A stretch of DNA of 64,000 bases. It comes from Rhodophyticola sp017644125. GTDB lineage: Bacteria; Pseudomonadota; Alphaproteobacteria; Rhodobacterales; Rhodobacteraceae. The notes under the pieces were generated by a model that worked only from the letters and a program-made list of their open reading frames with translations, did not search any database and was not told the DNA's origin. The translations under genes and the position numbers were made by a program. How positions within the stretch are numbered: position 1 is the stretch's first letter; the number at the start of each line of letters is the position of its first letter. The stretch lies in assembly GCF_042140125.1 (NCBI RefSeq), contig NZ_CP159473.1. One strand, written 5' to 3'. Shown one piece after another: positions 44,251 to 54,331 of the stretch.

Positions 44251-44306
44251 CCCCGGGCGCGCGCGGCTATACCGGCACCGGTTTCACGACAACGGGGTTT
44301 CGGAAC

Positions 44307-45599
44307 ATGGCCAATGTGGTGGTTGTCGGCGCGCAATGGGGCGACGAGGGCAAGGGCAAGATCGTCGACTGGCTCAGCGAACGCGCCGACGTGATCGCGC
44401 GGTTTCAGGGCGGTCACAATGCGGGCCACACACTTGTGATCGACGGCGAGGTCTACAAGCTGCACGCGCTGCCCTCGGGCGTGGTGCGCGGCGGCAAGCT
44501 GTCGGTCATCGGCAATGGTGTGGTGCTGGATCCGTGGCATCTGATGGAGGAAATCGAGGGGATCCGCGGCCAGGGTGTCGAGATTACGCCCGAAACCCTG
44601 ATGGTGGCCGAGAACACGCCGCTGATCCTGCCGATCCACGGAGAGCTTGACCGGGCGCGGGAAAGCCAGAACAGCGTAGCCAAGATCGGCACCACCGGGC
44701 GCGGGATCGGCCCGGCCTATGAGGACAAGGTGGGGCGCCGGTCGGTGCGCGTCGCCGATCTGGCGGATGACGCGACGCTGGAACTGCGCGTGGATCGCGC
44801 GCTGATCCATCACGACGCGCTGCGCCGGGGGCTGGGGCTGGACCCGGTGGACCGCGACGCGCTTCTGGCATCGCTCCGCGCGGTTGCGCCGCAGATCCTG
44901 CCTTATGCGAAACCGGTCTGGAAGGTGCTGAACGAGGCGCGCCGCGCGGGCAAGCGCATTCTCTTCGAGGGGGCGCAGGGCGCGCTTCTGGATATCGATT
45001 TCGGAACCTACCCGTTTGTGACCTCCTCCAACGTCATCGCCGGGCAGGCCGCCACCGGCGTGGGCGTCGGCCCGGGCTCGATCGATTTCGTGCTGGGCAT
45101 CGTCAAGGCCTACACGACCCGTGTGGGCGAGGGCCCGTTTCCGACCGAACTGTTCGATGAGGATGGCCAGCGCCTTGGCGAACAGGGCCACGAATTCGGC
45201 ACCACCACCGGTCGCAAGCGCCGCTGCGGCTGGTTCGACGCGGTGCTGGTGCGCCAGACCTGCGCGACCTCGGGCGTGAACGGTATCTCGTTGACGAAGC
45301 TGGATGTTCTGGACGGGTTCGAGGAGCTGAAAATCTGTGTCGGCTACGAGCTGGACGGGGAACGGCTGGATTATCTGCCGATCGCATCCGAGCAGCAGGC
45401 GCGCGTGACCCCGATCTATGAAACGATGAAAGGTTGGTCCGACAGCACCGCGGGCGCCCGCTCCTGGGCCGATCTTCCGGGCGAGGCGGTGAAGTATGTC
45501 CGGCGGATCGAGGAGTTGATCCAGTGCCCGGTCGCCCTACTGTCCACCTCGCCGGAGCGCGAGGACACGATCCTTGTGACCGATCCGTTTGCCGACTGA
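44307..45599 (+). CDS. purA: adenylosuccinate synthetase
   Basis: A 430-residue enzyme that joins IMP and aspartate with GTP in AMP synthesis. The first 20 residues have the GTP-binding VVVGAQWGDEGKGKIVDW with catalytic Asp, then GGHNAGHTLV with catalytic His, later TTGRGIGPAYEDK and the C-terminal TTTGRKRRCGW and LTKLDVLDG. Length and motifs are standard. It is followed by the DUF2842 gene after 16 bp. Confidence 0.97.
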   Translation: MANVVVVGAQWGDEGKGKIVDWLSERADVIARFQGGHNAGHTLVIDGEVYKLHALPSGVVRGGKLSVIGNGVVLDPWHLMEEIEGIRGQGVEITPETLMVAENTPLILPIHGELDRARESQNSVAKIGTTGRGIGPAYEDKVGRRSVRVADLADDATLELRVDRALIHHDALRRGLGLDPVDRDALLASLRAVAPQILPYAKPVWKVLNEARRAGKRILFEGAQGALLDIDFGTYPFVTSSNVIAGQAATGVGVGPGSIDFVLGIVKAYTTRVGEGPFPTELFDEDGQRLGEQGHEFGTTTGRKRRCGWFDAVLVRQTCATSGVNGISLTKLDVLDGFEELKICVGYELDGERLDYLPIASEQQARVTPIYETMKGWSDSTAGARSWADLPGEAVKYVRRIEELIQCPVALLSTSPEREDTILVTDPFAD

Positions 45600-45615
45600 A
45601 GAAGGAGGGCGACCC

Positions 45616-45849
45616 ATGGCCTTGAGCTACAAGACCAGACGGCGGCTGTCGCTGCTGATCCTGCTGCTTGGCCTGCCGCTCTACATCGCGGCGGCGTGGT
45701 TCGTGGTGAGCCTGTTCGAACGACCCTCGGTGCTGGTCGAACTTGCGATCTATGTGGTCCTGGGAATTCTCTGGGCGCTGCCCTTCAAGGCGGTGTTCCG
45801 GGGCGTCGGTCAGGCGGACCCGGACGCGGCCACGCCCAAGGACCCGTAG
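45616..45849 (+). CDS. DUF2842 small membrane protein
   Basis: A 77-residue protein with two hydrophobic helices (about residues 11-32 and 41-57) and the family ending ILWALPFKAVFRGVGQ. Function unknown; the family is confined mostly to alphaproteobacteria. AAGGAGG stands seven bases before the ATG. It shares the purA transcript and ends at a strong bidirectional terminator. Confidence 0.85.
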   Translation: MALSYKTRRRLSLLILLLGLPLYIAAAWFVVSLFERPSVLVELAIYVVLGILWALPFKAVFRGVGQADPDAATPKDP

Positions 45850-45895
45850 GCATCGCGGCGCCATCACGTTTCAGACCCCCATGATCCATGAAGAA

Positions 45896-45927
45896 ACCCC
45901 ATGCCTCCGGGGAAAGAGGCATGGGGT
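45896..45927. terminator. bidirectional terminator between DUF2842 and the acidic-protein gene
   Basis: CCCCATGCCTC and GAGGCATGGGG pair perfectly (12 bp with the flanking A-T) around CGGGGAAA. TCTTTCC follows on the + side and TTTCTTC on the - side, so both convergent transcripts can end here. Confidence 0.85.
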
Positions 45928-45951
45928 CTTTCCTGCGGCCCGCAGGCTGGT

Positions 45952-48604
45952 TCAGCGCTTGAAGTAGCGGGACCGGCGGGTCAGCCTGTATTCGCCACGG
46001 CCGACCTTCTTGATCAGACGGTCGCGCAGCAGGATGCCGAAGGCGCGCAGCCCCTCTTCCCGGTCGGCCGCGTCGTCGCCCGCTGCCGACATGTGCCGCA
46101 CGAGATCGGGGCGGCCGAAAACGCTGCGCCCTTCTTCGTGGGTGATATAGGCGGCGGCCAGTTCCATCTTGTCCTGCACGGTGCTGGCATCGTGTTTGGC
46201 CAGATAGGCGGGGAAACCGGTCGCCGGTTGCGCGGGCGCGTCCGTCTCTTCGGTGGCCGTGGCATCGGTGGCGTCCGCCGCGGGCCGGGCAGACGCATCC
46301 GTCTGATCCTCGGTCCATGTGCCGGTGTCGGCCAGATCATCGGCCAGGTCGTCGTCGTAATCGCTCTCGGGCTCCGCCGGGCGGGGCGTGTCCTGCCGGG
46401 GTCTGTCGACCGGCGCGATCTCGTCGGTTGCGGCATCGGCGTGGTGGGTCTGATGCGCGGCCATGTCCCGCTCCGGCTCCGCCAGATACGCGGTCTCCGC
46501 GGCTGTCGCGTCCTCTTCGATGAATTCCGCACGCCTGCGGGAACTGGCCGCGCCGATGATCTGACCGGCGCGGGCGGCCAGATCGGCAAGGCTTGACGCG
46601 ATCTTGCGCGGTGCGTGCCGGTCGCCGGTGTCGTCGCGGTGCTGCGGTGCGGTGTCTGCGCGGTCGGTCTCGGCAAACTCCGGGGCCGGCTCCGCGCGCG
46701 TCTGGGTCTCGGCCCGGTTCTCCTCGTTGAGGCGGAGCGGGCTCTGCATCCGTGCCTCGTCTTCGTGATCGGCCAGCGCAAGGCTGCCGGAGGTCACGCG
46801 GCGCGGCCGTGCGGGGGCGGCAGGCGTGTGCGCCGCCGGTGTCGCGCGCGGTGTCGATCCGCTGTTCGGAGACAAGCACGAGCGGCGCCGGCCGGTTTTC
46901 GGCCCGCGGGCGGCGGGTGCCATCGACGCGCACCCTGCGCGGGCGCATAACACGGGCCAGATCGTCGCGGTAATCCGCAGTATGATCGGAACCGGCGCTG
47001 TCACTGCCGCCGAGTTTTTCCTCGGCGCTCCGCGCGGCGACGGCGGCCTTGAGATGTTCGATATTGGCGCGGCGGCGGTTGGTTTCCTCGGTTTCCAGAC
47101 GGCTGGCGGTGGCCTCGAACAGGCGGCTGACTTCGGCATCCGCCTCTTCGCGCTCGTCGGGATCGGCAAACTGGCGCCGCCGGGAGGCGCGCTGTTCTTC
47201 CTGCGCCTGACGTTCGCGTTCGATCGCGGCCAGTTCGGCCTGCAATTCCGCTTCTGCTTCGGCGCTGAGCGCGGCCTCCGCATGATCTTCGGCGGGCATG
47301 TCTTCGGTGGCGTCCGGGGGGGCGGCGGCGGTGTCGTCCCGGTTGGCGCGCAGGACGGTGATCTCGGCCCGGATCGCATCTTCCGGCGCGGTGTCGGCCT
47401 GCGCCTCGGGGTCGGTGCTTTCGGCACCGGTCTCCGCCCCGTCCTCTTCAGATGCGGCGTCGGCGACTGCCTGCAACTCGTCCTCTGCGGTTTCCGCTTC
47501 GGGCAGGTCGTTGGCCATATCCGGTGACGCTTCGGCGAAGGCCTCGGCCTCGGGGACGTCATCGGCGGTACCGCTGTCCTGATCCTCGATGAACCAGTCG
47601 GTCGGCGCATCTCCGTCGTCTTCCTCGGCGACGACCTGACGGATCCGCGCCAGTTTGGCGGCGACGCTTTCGGCTCCATCGGCGGGCTGGTCGGCGAAGA
47701 ACCCGTCATCTTCGGCCAGTTCGGGCTCATCCCCCTCGCCCTCGGCAAAGAAGGCGGCGACGTCGATATCCTCGGATGGCCCGGCGTCGGAGGTTTCGGC
47801 GAAGGAGCCTTCCTCATCGCTCTCACCGGCGAAGATATCCGCATCCTGCGCCTTATCATCCGCCCGATCTTCGGAAGCGGCGGCGGCAGCGATGCTGGCC
47901 AGCATCGCGTCTTCCGCTTCGGCCCCGTCATCCTCGGTCCCGTCATCCGCGGGCTCTTGATCAAGCTCGGCGGCTTCAGCCGCGGCCTCGCTCTCGGCGG
48001 GCTCCATGTCGGCGGCGTCGGTCCCGGACGTGTCCTCCTCCGTGGTTTCCTCAGGGGCGATGGCGACGATTTCGACCGGGCGCGTGTCTTCCGCGACCGG
48101 CTTCTCCTTGTCATCGGCGTCGCCCCGGCCGGCATCTTCGGGGACGCCATCTTCGGGTTCGTCCGGCTGCGGCGTGGCGGTGGCGAGCGGCTCCGTGTCG
48201 GGGGCTTTCGGTTCGGCCTTGGGCGCGTCGGTAACCGCATCGGGTTTGGCGACTATGTTGTCTTCCGTGGCTGTCGCAGGGGCGGGCGAGATGGGGGCGC
48301 GATCTGCCAGGGCAACCTCATCGGCAGCCGGCGTTTCGACCGCGTCCTCGATCTGCGGGCGCATGATCAGCCCGGTTTCGGACATCCGCGCCTCGACCCG
48401 GCGGTTGATCGCCTCTTCGGTGATGCGTTGCAGCATCTCGGTATCGGGCGTGGGGGGCTCGGCGCCGAAATACCGGTCCTCCGCGGCAAGGTCGCGGAAA
48501 TACTCGGCAATGCCTTTCATCGCACTGAACGGGTCTTCGAAGCCCTCCAGAGTGCAGGAAAATGTGCCGTAGGATACGGTCAAGATCTTGTTTGCGTCAG
48601 ACAT
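45952..48604 (-). pseudogene. large acidic conserved protein, interrupted by a frameshift
   Basis: Read as one gene it would encode about 883 residues. The N-terminus (MSDANKILTVSYGTFSCTLE, then FEDPFSAMKGIAEYFRDLA) is ordinary and is followed by about 450 residues of Ala/Glu/Asp-rich low-complexity sequence with a coiled-coil-like ERERQAQEEQRASRRRQF segment. The frame then fails near 46.81-46.86 kb: upstream sense continues to about LVSEQRIDTARD in one frame, and a sensible C-terminus (MELAAAYITHEEGRSVFGRP ... LIKKVGRGEYRLTRRSRYFK) lies in the next frame. One extra base explains it. Function unknown; similar proteins occur across Rhodobacterales. Could be a sequencing error. Confidence 0.7.
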
Positions 48605-48754
48605 CGCTCAACTTCACTCTGCTCGTCCGGACGAGGCCGGAATTTACCATCTCGTCATTTGGTGTAACAAACTGATTCCTAGGAAACGGGACGGTATTTG
48701 GGCCATTCGGTGATCTTTAACCTCAAAAAAGGCGACAATTTGCCAAATCCTTCT

Positions 48755-49405
48755 GTGATTGTTCGCGCTGACACATTGGTGACATTATTGGGCGGGGGGC
48801 AGCATGAACCCGCCGATCTTGCCGATGCGCTGCGCCGCGCACCGGTTCTTGTGGCCGCCGATGGCGGGGCCGATCAGGCGCTGGCCAGCGGTCATCGACC
48901 CCGGGCCGTGATCGGCGACATGGATTCGCTTGGATCGGCGGCACGGGCCGCACTGGACCCGCGCAGTATTCACCATATTGATGAACAAATCAGCACCGAT
49001 TTCGACAAGGCCCTGCGCAATATCGCGGCGCCGGGGGTGATTGCGGTGGGGTTTACCGGCCGGCGGATCGATCATGAGCTGTCTGTCTACAACACGCTGG
49101 TGACCCGGCCCGAGAAGACCTGCGTGGTGCTGGGAAGCGATGACATCGCCTTTCACGCCCCGCCCGAGATCGCCCTGACGCTGCCGCCGGGCACGCGGGT
49201 GTCGTTGTTTCCTCTGGCGCCGGTCCGGGGCCGGTCCACCGGTTTGCGCTGGCCGATCGACCCGGTCGACTTCCGGCCCTGGGGGCAGATCGGAACCTCG
49301 AACGAGGCGGTGGCGCCGCGGGTCGAAATGGCCTTTGACGGGCCCGGCATGCTGATCATCCTGCCGCGCGAGATGCTCGATGCCGCGCTGGAGGCGCTGA
49401 TCTGA
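48755..49405 (+). CDS. thiN: thiamine pyrophosphokinase
   Basis: A 216-residue enzyme converting thiamine to thiamine diphosphate. The active-site segments VLVAADGGADQALASGHRPRA and VIGDMDSLG are clear, followed by STDFDKALRN and GFTGRRIDHELS. I chose the GTG at 48755, which puts the family strand LVTLLGGG at about residue 8; starts at 48698 (TTG) or 48710 (GTG) would add an AT-rich stretch that looks like promoter leader. No strong Shine-Dalgarno is seen. It is divergent from the acidic-protein gene. Confidence 0.85.
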   Translation: MIVRADTLVTLLGGGQHEPADLADALRRAPVLVAADGGADQALASGHRPRAVIGDMDSLGSAARAALDPRSIHHIDEQISTDFDKALRNIAAPGVIAVGFTGRRIDHELSVYNTLVTRPEKTCVVLGSDDIAFHAPPEIALTLPPGTRVSLFPLAPVRGRSTGLRWPIDPVDFRPWGQIGTSNEAVAPRVEMAFDGPGMLIILPREMLDAALEALI

Positions 49406-49474
49406 GGTCATTTCCTCTCGCATGCCCGCACCGGCTTCTGTAAACAGGCCCCGAAACAACGGACGGATACCAAC

Positions 49475-50263
49475 ATGACGGCGGAGCTTTCGCCCATCGA
49501 CCGAGCGAAATTCGTGGCTGCCAAGCGGGCGGTCGATTATGTTGAGGACGGGATGCGCGTGGGCCTTGGCACCGGCTCCACCGCCGCGTGGATGGTGCGC
49601 TGTCTGGGAGAGATCGTCCGGGAGGAGGGCATCCGGGTCACGGGCGTGGCCACCTCGTCGCGGACGGCCGATCTGGCCCGGCAGGTCGGTGTGCCGATCA
49701 GAACGCTGGACGAGGTCAAATGGCTGGATCTGACGATCGACGGGGCGGATGAATACGACAGCAACCTGAACCTGATCAAGGGCGGCGGCGGGGCGCTGTT
49801 GCAGGAAAAGATCGTCGCCACCGCGTCGGACCAGATGATCGTGATCGCCGATCCGTCCAAGCAGGTGGACACGCTGGGCGCGTTTCCCCTGCCGGTGGAG
49901 GTGATCCCGTTCGGCTGGCAGACGACCAAGGCGCTGATCGAGGAAATGCTTTCGAACATTGATGTTCAGGGCCGGAATGCGTCGCTTCGGCTGAACATGG
50001 ACGAGCCGTTTCGCACCGACGAGGGCAACTATATTCTGGACCTGCACCTGTGCCGTATCGGCAACCCGCAGCAGTTGAGCCTGGTTCTGAACCAGATCCC
50101 CGGCGTGGTGGAAAACGGGCTGTTCCTGGATATCTGCGACATCGTCGTGATCGGCAATTCCGATGGTACGGTCGAGGTGCGCGACATCAACAACGGCACC
50201 GTGGAACATGAACGGATCGAGATCGTCGACACCGACAACCTGTTCGTCGATGTCGCTGACTAA
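49475..50263 (+). CDS. rpiA: ribose-5-phosphate isomerase A
   Basis: A 262-residue enzyme of the pentose phosphate pathway. The phosphate loop VGLGTGSTAAW, the TIDGADEYDSNLNLIKGGGGALLQEK block with catalytic Asp, Glu and Lys, and the C-terminal GVVENGLFLDICDIVVIG are complete. It is 21 bp ahead of gor and 69 bp after thiN, probably one transcription unit. Confidence 0.97.
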   Translation: MTAELSPIDRAKFVAAKRAVDYVEDGMRVGLGTGSTAAWMVRCLGEIVREEGIRVTGVATSSRTADLARQVGVPIRTLDEVKWLDLTIDGADEYDSNLNLIKGGGGALLQEKIVATASDQMIVIADPSKQVDTLGAFPLPVEVIPFGWQTTKALIEEMLSNIDVQGRNASLRLNMDEPFRTDEGNYILDLHLCRIGNPQQLSLVLNQIPGVVENGLFLDICDIVVIGNSDGTVEVRDINNGTVEHERIEIVDTDNLFVDVAD

Positions 50264-50284
50264 GGGCGCGGGAAGGACCGGCTG

Positions 50285-51739
50285 ATGGCATTTGATTACG
50301 ACCTTTTCGTCATCGGCGGCGGGTCCGGCGGGGTGCGTGCGGCGCGGGTTGCTGCTGCGGGCGGGGCCCGGGTGGCGATTGCGGAAAGCAGCCGGATGGG
50401 CGGCACCTGCGTGATCCGCGGCTGCGTGCCGAAAAAGCTCATGGTCTTCGCTTCGGGTTATCGCGAGATGTTCGACGACGCGCGCAGCTATGGCTGGGAT
50501 CTGGAGGACGGCGCCTTCGACTGGCCGCAATTCTCCCAACATCTGAATTCGGAGCTAGACCGGCTGGAAGGGGTGTATCGCAACCTCCTGAAGGGCTCGG
50601 ATGTGGAGATCTACGATACCCGGGCGCGTCTGGCCGATGCCCATACGGTGGAACTGGCCGACGGGGCGAAGAAGACGGCGAAGCACATCCTGGTGGCGAC
50701 CGGCGGGCGGCCGGTACGCCCGGACATGGCGAATGCGCATCTGGGGATCGTATCGGACGACATCTTCCATCTGCCCGAACTGCCCAAGCGTCTGCTGATC
50801 ATCGGCGGCGGCTACATCGCCTGCGAGTTCGCGGGCATCATGAACGGGCTGGGCGTGGAGGTGACGCAATTCTATCGCGGCGCGCAGATCCTGCGCGGCT
50901 TTGATGACGAGGCGCGCGGGCTGGTGGCCGAGATGATGCGCGAAAAAGGGGTGAACCTGCATCTGGGCACCAACATCGTGGAAATGGCCCGCGCCAGCGA
51001 CGATCACACGGCCAGCTGGACCGGCACGCAGAGCGATGCGGCGATGGGCGCGCCCGCGGGCGAACGGGTGGGCGAGGATGCGGATGGTGGTGGCCCGGGG
51101 CCGGTCTGGGTCAAGGCGACCAACGGCACCGAAGCGGTCTATGACGCGGTCTTGTTCGCGACCGGGCGGGACCCCAACACCGAAGACATGGGGCTGAAGG
51201 AGATCGGCGTGGAAATCGGCCGCCGCGGGGAGATCGTGGTGGATGACTACAGCCAGACGGCCGTCCCCTCGATCTATGCGATCGGCGATGTGACCAACCG
51301 GGTGCAGCTGACCCCGGTCGCGATCCGCGAGGGCATGGCCTTCGTCGAGACGGTGTTCAACGGCAACCCGACGCCGGTCGATCACCACCTGATCCCCTCG
51401 GCGGTGTTCACGCAGCCCGAACTGGGCACGGTCGGTCTGACCGAGGAAGAGGCCCGCGAACGGGAGCCGGTGGAAATCTACTGCACCTCGTTCCGGCCCA
51501 TGCAATCGGCCTTTGCGGGGCGGCCCGACCGGGTGCTGATGAAACTGGTCGTTTCGAAGGAAAACCGCACCGTTCTGGGCTGTCATATCGTCGCGCCCGG
51601 GGCCGGAGAGATGATCCAACTTGCTGGGATTGCGGTCAAAATGGGCGCAACCAAGGAAGACTTCGACAGGACCGTCGCGGTGCACCCGACGATGTCCGAA
51701 GAACTGGTGACGATGAAGACACCCATGCGGGTGGCTTGA
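50285..51739 (+). CDS. gor: glutathione-disulfide reductase
   Basis: A 484-residue flavoprotein that regenerates glutathione with NADPH. FAD motif VIGGGSGGVRAARVAA, redox-active disulfide GGTCVIRGCVPKK, NAD(P) motif IIGGGYIACEFAGIMN, then YAIGDVTNRVQLTPVA and the C-terminal active-site histidine in VAVHPTMSEELV. A Gly/Asp-rich insert of about 35 residues (from ARASDDHTASW to GPGPVWVKA) sits in the NADP-domain and makes the protein longer than the usual 450. Start ATG follows GGAAGGACC. Confidence 0.95.
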   Translation: MAFDYDLFVIGGGSGGVRAARVAAAGGARVAIAESSRMGGTCVIRGCVPKKLMVFASGYREMFDDARSYGWDLEDGAFDWPQFSQHLNSELDRLEGVYRNLLKGSDVEIYDTRARLADAHTVELADGAKKTAKHILVATGGRPVRPDMANAHLGIVSDDIFHLPELPKRLLIIGGGYIACEFAGIMNGLGVEVTQFYRGAQILRGFDDEARGLVAEMMREKGVNLHLGTNIVEMARASDDHTASWTGTQSDAAMGAPAGERVGEDADGGGPGPVWVKATNGTEAVYDAVLFATGRDPNTEDMGLKEIGVEIGRRGEIVVDDYSQTAVPSIYAIGDVTNRVQLTPVAIREGMAFVETVFNGNPTPVDHHLIPSAVFTQPELGTVGLTEEEAREREPVEIYCTSFRPMQSAFAGRPDRVLMKLVVSKENRTVLGCHIVAPGAGEMIQLAGIAVKMGATKEDFDRTVAVHPTMSEELVTMKTPMRVA

Positions 51740-51760
51740 TTTCACGCAGAAAACGCACAG

Positions 51761-51791
51761 GTTGCCCGTGCAACTGGGGCCATTAGGCCCC
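51761..51791 (+). promoter_or_regulatory. two small hairpins between gor and hflK
   Basis: GTTGC-CCGT-GCAAC (51761-51774) and GGGGCC-ATTA-GGCCCC (51776-51791) stand in a row 22 bp after the gor stop. No U-tract follows, so they may be a weak terminator or mRNA structure. Confidence 0.4.
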
Positions 51792-51835
51792 ATATAGACA
51801 CACAACAGACGTGATGATGAGGGGAATAGACATCA

Positions 51836-53021
51836 ATGGCTGGCAATAACGGCGGTCCATGGGGCGGCGGAGGCGGCTCCGGAAGCGGCGGTGGCAACCG
51901 CGGCGGTGATGATAACCGAGGCGGCGGGCGCAGACCCGGCGGCGGCGATGGCAGCCAGCAGATCCCCGAGATTGATGAAATCGTCCGCAAGGGTCAGGAG
52001 CAGTTGCGCGTGCTCATGGGCGGGCGCGGCGGCGGCAACCGCGGCTCCGGCGACGGTGGCGGTCAGTTCCCGGAGATCGGGCGCCGCGGATGGCTCCTGG
52101 GCGGTGCGGCCCTGTTTCTTCTCTGGCTCTTCTCGTCGGTCTACACGGTGCGGCCCGAAGAGCAGTCGGTGGAATTGTTTCTGGGCACGTTTTCCCAGGT
52201 GGGCGAGCCGGGCCTGAACTTCGCGCCCTGGCCGGTGGTCACCGCCGAAGTCATCGCGGTGACCTCGGAACGGACGGAAAGCATCGGGACCAACCGGTCC
52301 GGCGCCTCCGATACCGGGCTGATGCTGACCACGGACGAGAACATCGTGGACATCGATTTCGAAGTGGTCTGGAACATCAACGATCCGAGCAAGTTCCTGT
52401 TCAATCTGCGTGACCCGGAAGCGACCGTGCGCGCGGTGTCGGAAATCGGCCATGCGGGAGATCATCGCGGCCTCCCAGCTGGCGCCGATCCTGAACCGGG
52501 ACCGAGAAGCCATCGCCGATACGGTGCGTGAACTGATCCAGTCCACGCTCGACAGCTATGAAAGCGGTATCAATATCGTTCGTCTGAACCTCGACCGCGC
52601 CGACCCGCCATCGGAAGTGATCGATGCGTTCCGCGACGTGCAGGCTGCCGAACAGGAGCGCGACCAGCTTGAGCGCCGTGCGGATGCCTATGCCAACCAG
52701 GTTCTGGCCGGCGCCCGGGGTAAGTCGGCCCAGCTTCTCGAACAGGCCGAAGGGTATCGCGCCCGGGTGGTGAACGAGGCCGAAGGTGAAGCGAGCCGCT
52801 TCCTCGCGGTGCTGGGCGAATATGAGCAAGCCCCGGAAGTGACGCGGCGACGCCTTTATCTCGAAACCATGGAGCGGGTCTTCAGCGATGTCGATCTGGT
52901 CATCCTCGACAGCAATGGAGAGGGCGGCACGAACGGTGTTGTGCCTTATCTGCCGCTGAACGAACTGCGCCGCAACAGCGGCGCCGGAGCAACCACCACC
53001 ACCACAGGGAGCAGCAACTGA
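51836..53021 (+). pseudogene. hflK: HflK, FtsH-protease modulator, frameshifted
   Basis: The protein would be about 394 residues: a Gly-rich start (GGGGGSGSGGGNRGG), one membrane helix near residues 84-100 (WLLGGAALFLLWLF) and a SPFH domain. Reading is normal to RDPEATVRAVSE, then shifts; the next frame continues AMREIIAASQLAPILNRDRE and on to the end. One extra G in ATCGGCCATG at 52448-52449 accounts for it: with one G less the text reads ...VSEIAMREII. If real, HflK would lose its SPFH C-terminal half; HflC follows in TGATG coupling. Sequencing error is a strong alternative. Confidence 0.88.
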
Positions 53022-53917
53022 TGAAACGTATGGTTTATGTCGTCCCCGTGGTGATCGTCGCGGTGATCGGGCTGCTCAGTTCGATCTTCATCGTGGACGA
53101 GCGGCAGCGCGCGCTGGTTCTGCAGTTCGGCCAGATCCGCCAGGCCATCGAAGACCCGGGATTGTACTTCAAGATCCCGATCGCTCAGCAAGTGGTCTAT
53201 TACGACGACCGGATCCTGTCGCTCGACACAGCCGCGATCGAGGTGACCCCGTCCGATGACCGGCGTCTGGTCGTGGACGCCTTCGCACGGTACCGGATCA
53301 ACGATGTGGAGCAGTTCCGCCGTGCCGTGGGCGTCGGCGGGATGAGCGTGGCCGAGGCGCGGCTGGAGGGTATTCTGAACCCGCAGATCCGGGGGGTACT
53401 CGGTTCCGAGGGGGTGACATCCAACACGATCCTTTCGGCCGATCGGGCCCAACTCATGGCGCGGATCACCGCGCAGGCCCGGGCAAGTGCGCTGCCGCTT
53501 GGACTGGAAGTGCTCGATGTGCGTCTGAAGCAGACCAATCTGCCGACCCAGAACCTCGATGCGACCTTCTCGCGGATGCGGGCGGAACGCGAACGGGAGG
53601 CGACGGACGAACGCGCCCGGGGTGAAGAGGCCGCGCTCAGGGTGCGCGCGCAGGCGGACCGGACGGTGGTCGAGCTTGTGTCGGAGGCCAATCGCGAGGC
53701 GGAGATCATCCGGGGTGAGGCAGATGCCGAACGCAACCGGATCTTCGCCGAAGCCTTCGGTCAGGACCCGGAATTCTTCGAGTTCTACCGGTCGATGACG
53801 GCCTATGAGCGCGCCCTGCGGCAGCAGAACTCCACCATGGTGATCAGCCCGGATGGCGAGTTCTTCGAGTATCTGGGCGAATCCCGGGGCACGCTTCTGG
53901 CGCCCGCGCAGGAATAG
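53021..53917 (+). CDS. hflC: HflC, FtsH-protease modulator
   Basis: A 298-residue inner-membrane SPFH protein. One N-terminal helix (about residues 4-22) then FIVDERQRALVLQFGQI, the conserved start of HflC, and the coiled-coil region RMRAEREREATDERARGEEAALRVRAQA. HflK and HflC form a cage around FtsH in the periplasm. The ATG overlaps the hflK stop by one base (TGATG). Confidence 0.95.
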   Translation: MKRMVYVVPVVIVAVIGLLSSIFIVDERQRALVLQFGQIRQAIEDPGLYFKIPIAQQVVYYDDRILSLDTAAIEVTPSDDRRLVVDAFARYRINDVEQFRRAVGVGGMSVAEARLEGILNPQIRGVLGSEGVTSNTILSADRAQLMARITAQARASALPLGLEVLDVRLKQTNLPTQNLDATFSRMRAEREREATDERARGEEAALRVRAQADRTVVELVSEANREAEIIRGEADAERNRIFAEAFGQDPEFFEFYRSMTAYERALRQQNSTMVISPDGEFFEYLGESRGTLLAPAQE

Positions 53918-53926
53918 GCCCGTCCG

Positions 53927-54124
53927 ATGCTTGCGACGATCCTTCTGGGGATCGGCATGGTTCTGGTAATCGAGGGGCTGGTGTTCGCACTGGCCCCATC
54001 GCGTCTGGAAGACCTGATGCGCGTGCTGACCCAGATCCCGGTGGAGACCCGCCGGCTCATCGGCTTTTTCGCAATCGTGATCGGGGCCGTCCTGGTGTCC
54101 TGGGCGACAAGTCTTCTGGGCTGA
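53927..54124 (+). CDS. DUF2065 small membrane protein
   Basis: A 65-residue protein with two helices (about residues 5-22 and 43-60) and the family pattern EGLVFALAPSRLEDLM...RLIGFFAIVIGAVLV. Its usual place is behind hflKC, as here, nine bases after hflC. Function unknown. Confidence 0.88.
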   Translation: MLATILLGIGMVLVIEGLVFALAPSRLEDLMRVLTQIPVETRRLIGFFAIVIGAVLVSWATSLLG

Positions 54125-54331
54125 AAAACAGTGCGGACCGGGGCCGGGGCAAGAAACTCATTGCCGGGTGGATGCCCGGATGCGAGACTGCTTCACGTCT
54201 ATGTGACACCGAACTGGCGGATATCTGATCCCTGAGCCACACGGCTGCGGTTGATTATAGCCGTCTTCGGTCAAATATTATGGGTCGAAGGGCGGGAGAC
54301 ATCCGCCTACGGCGTGACAGGAGGACGATCC

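Noticed and set aside
46961..48240. Arg/Pro/Ser-rich upstream part of the second frame over the acidic-protein gene
   Set aside because: It is the out-of-frame reading of the acidic region; only its last 290 or so codons (below about 46.86 kb) look like protein.
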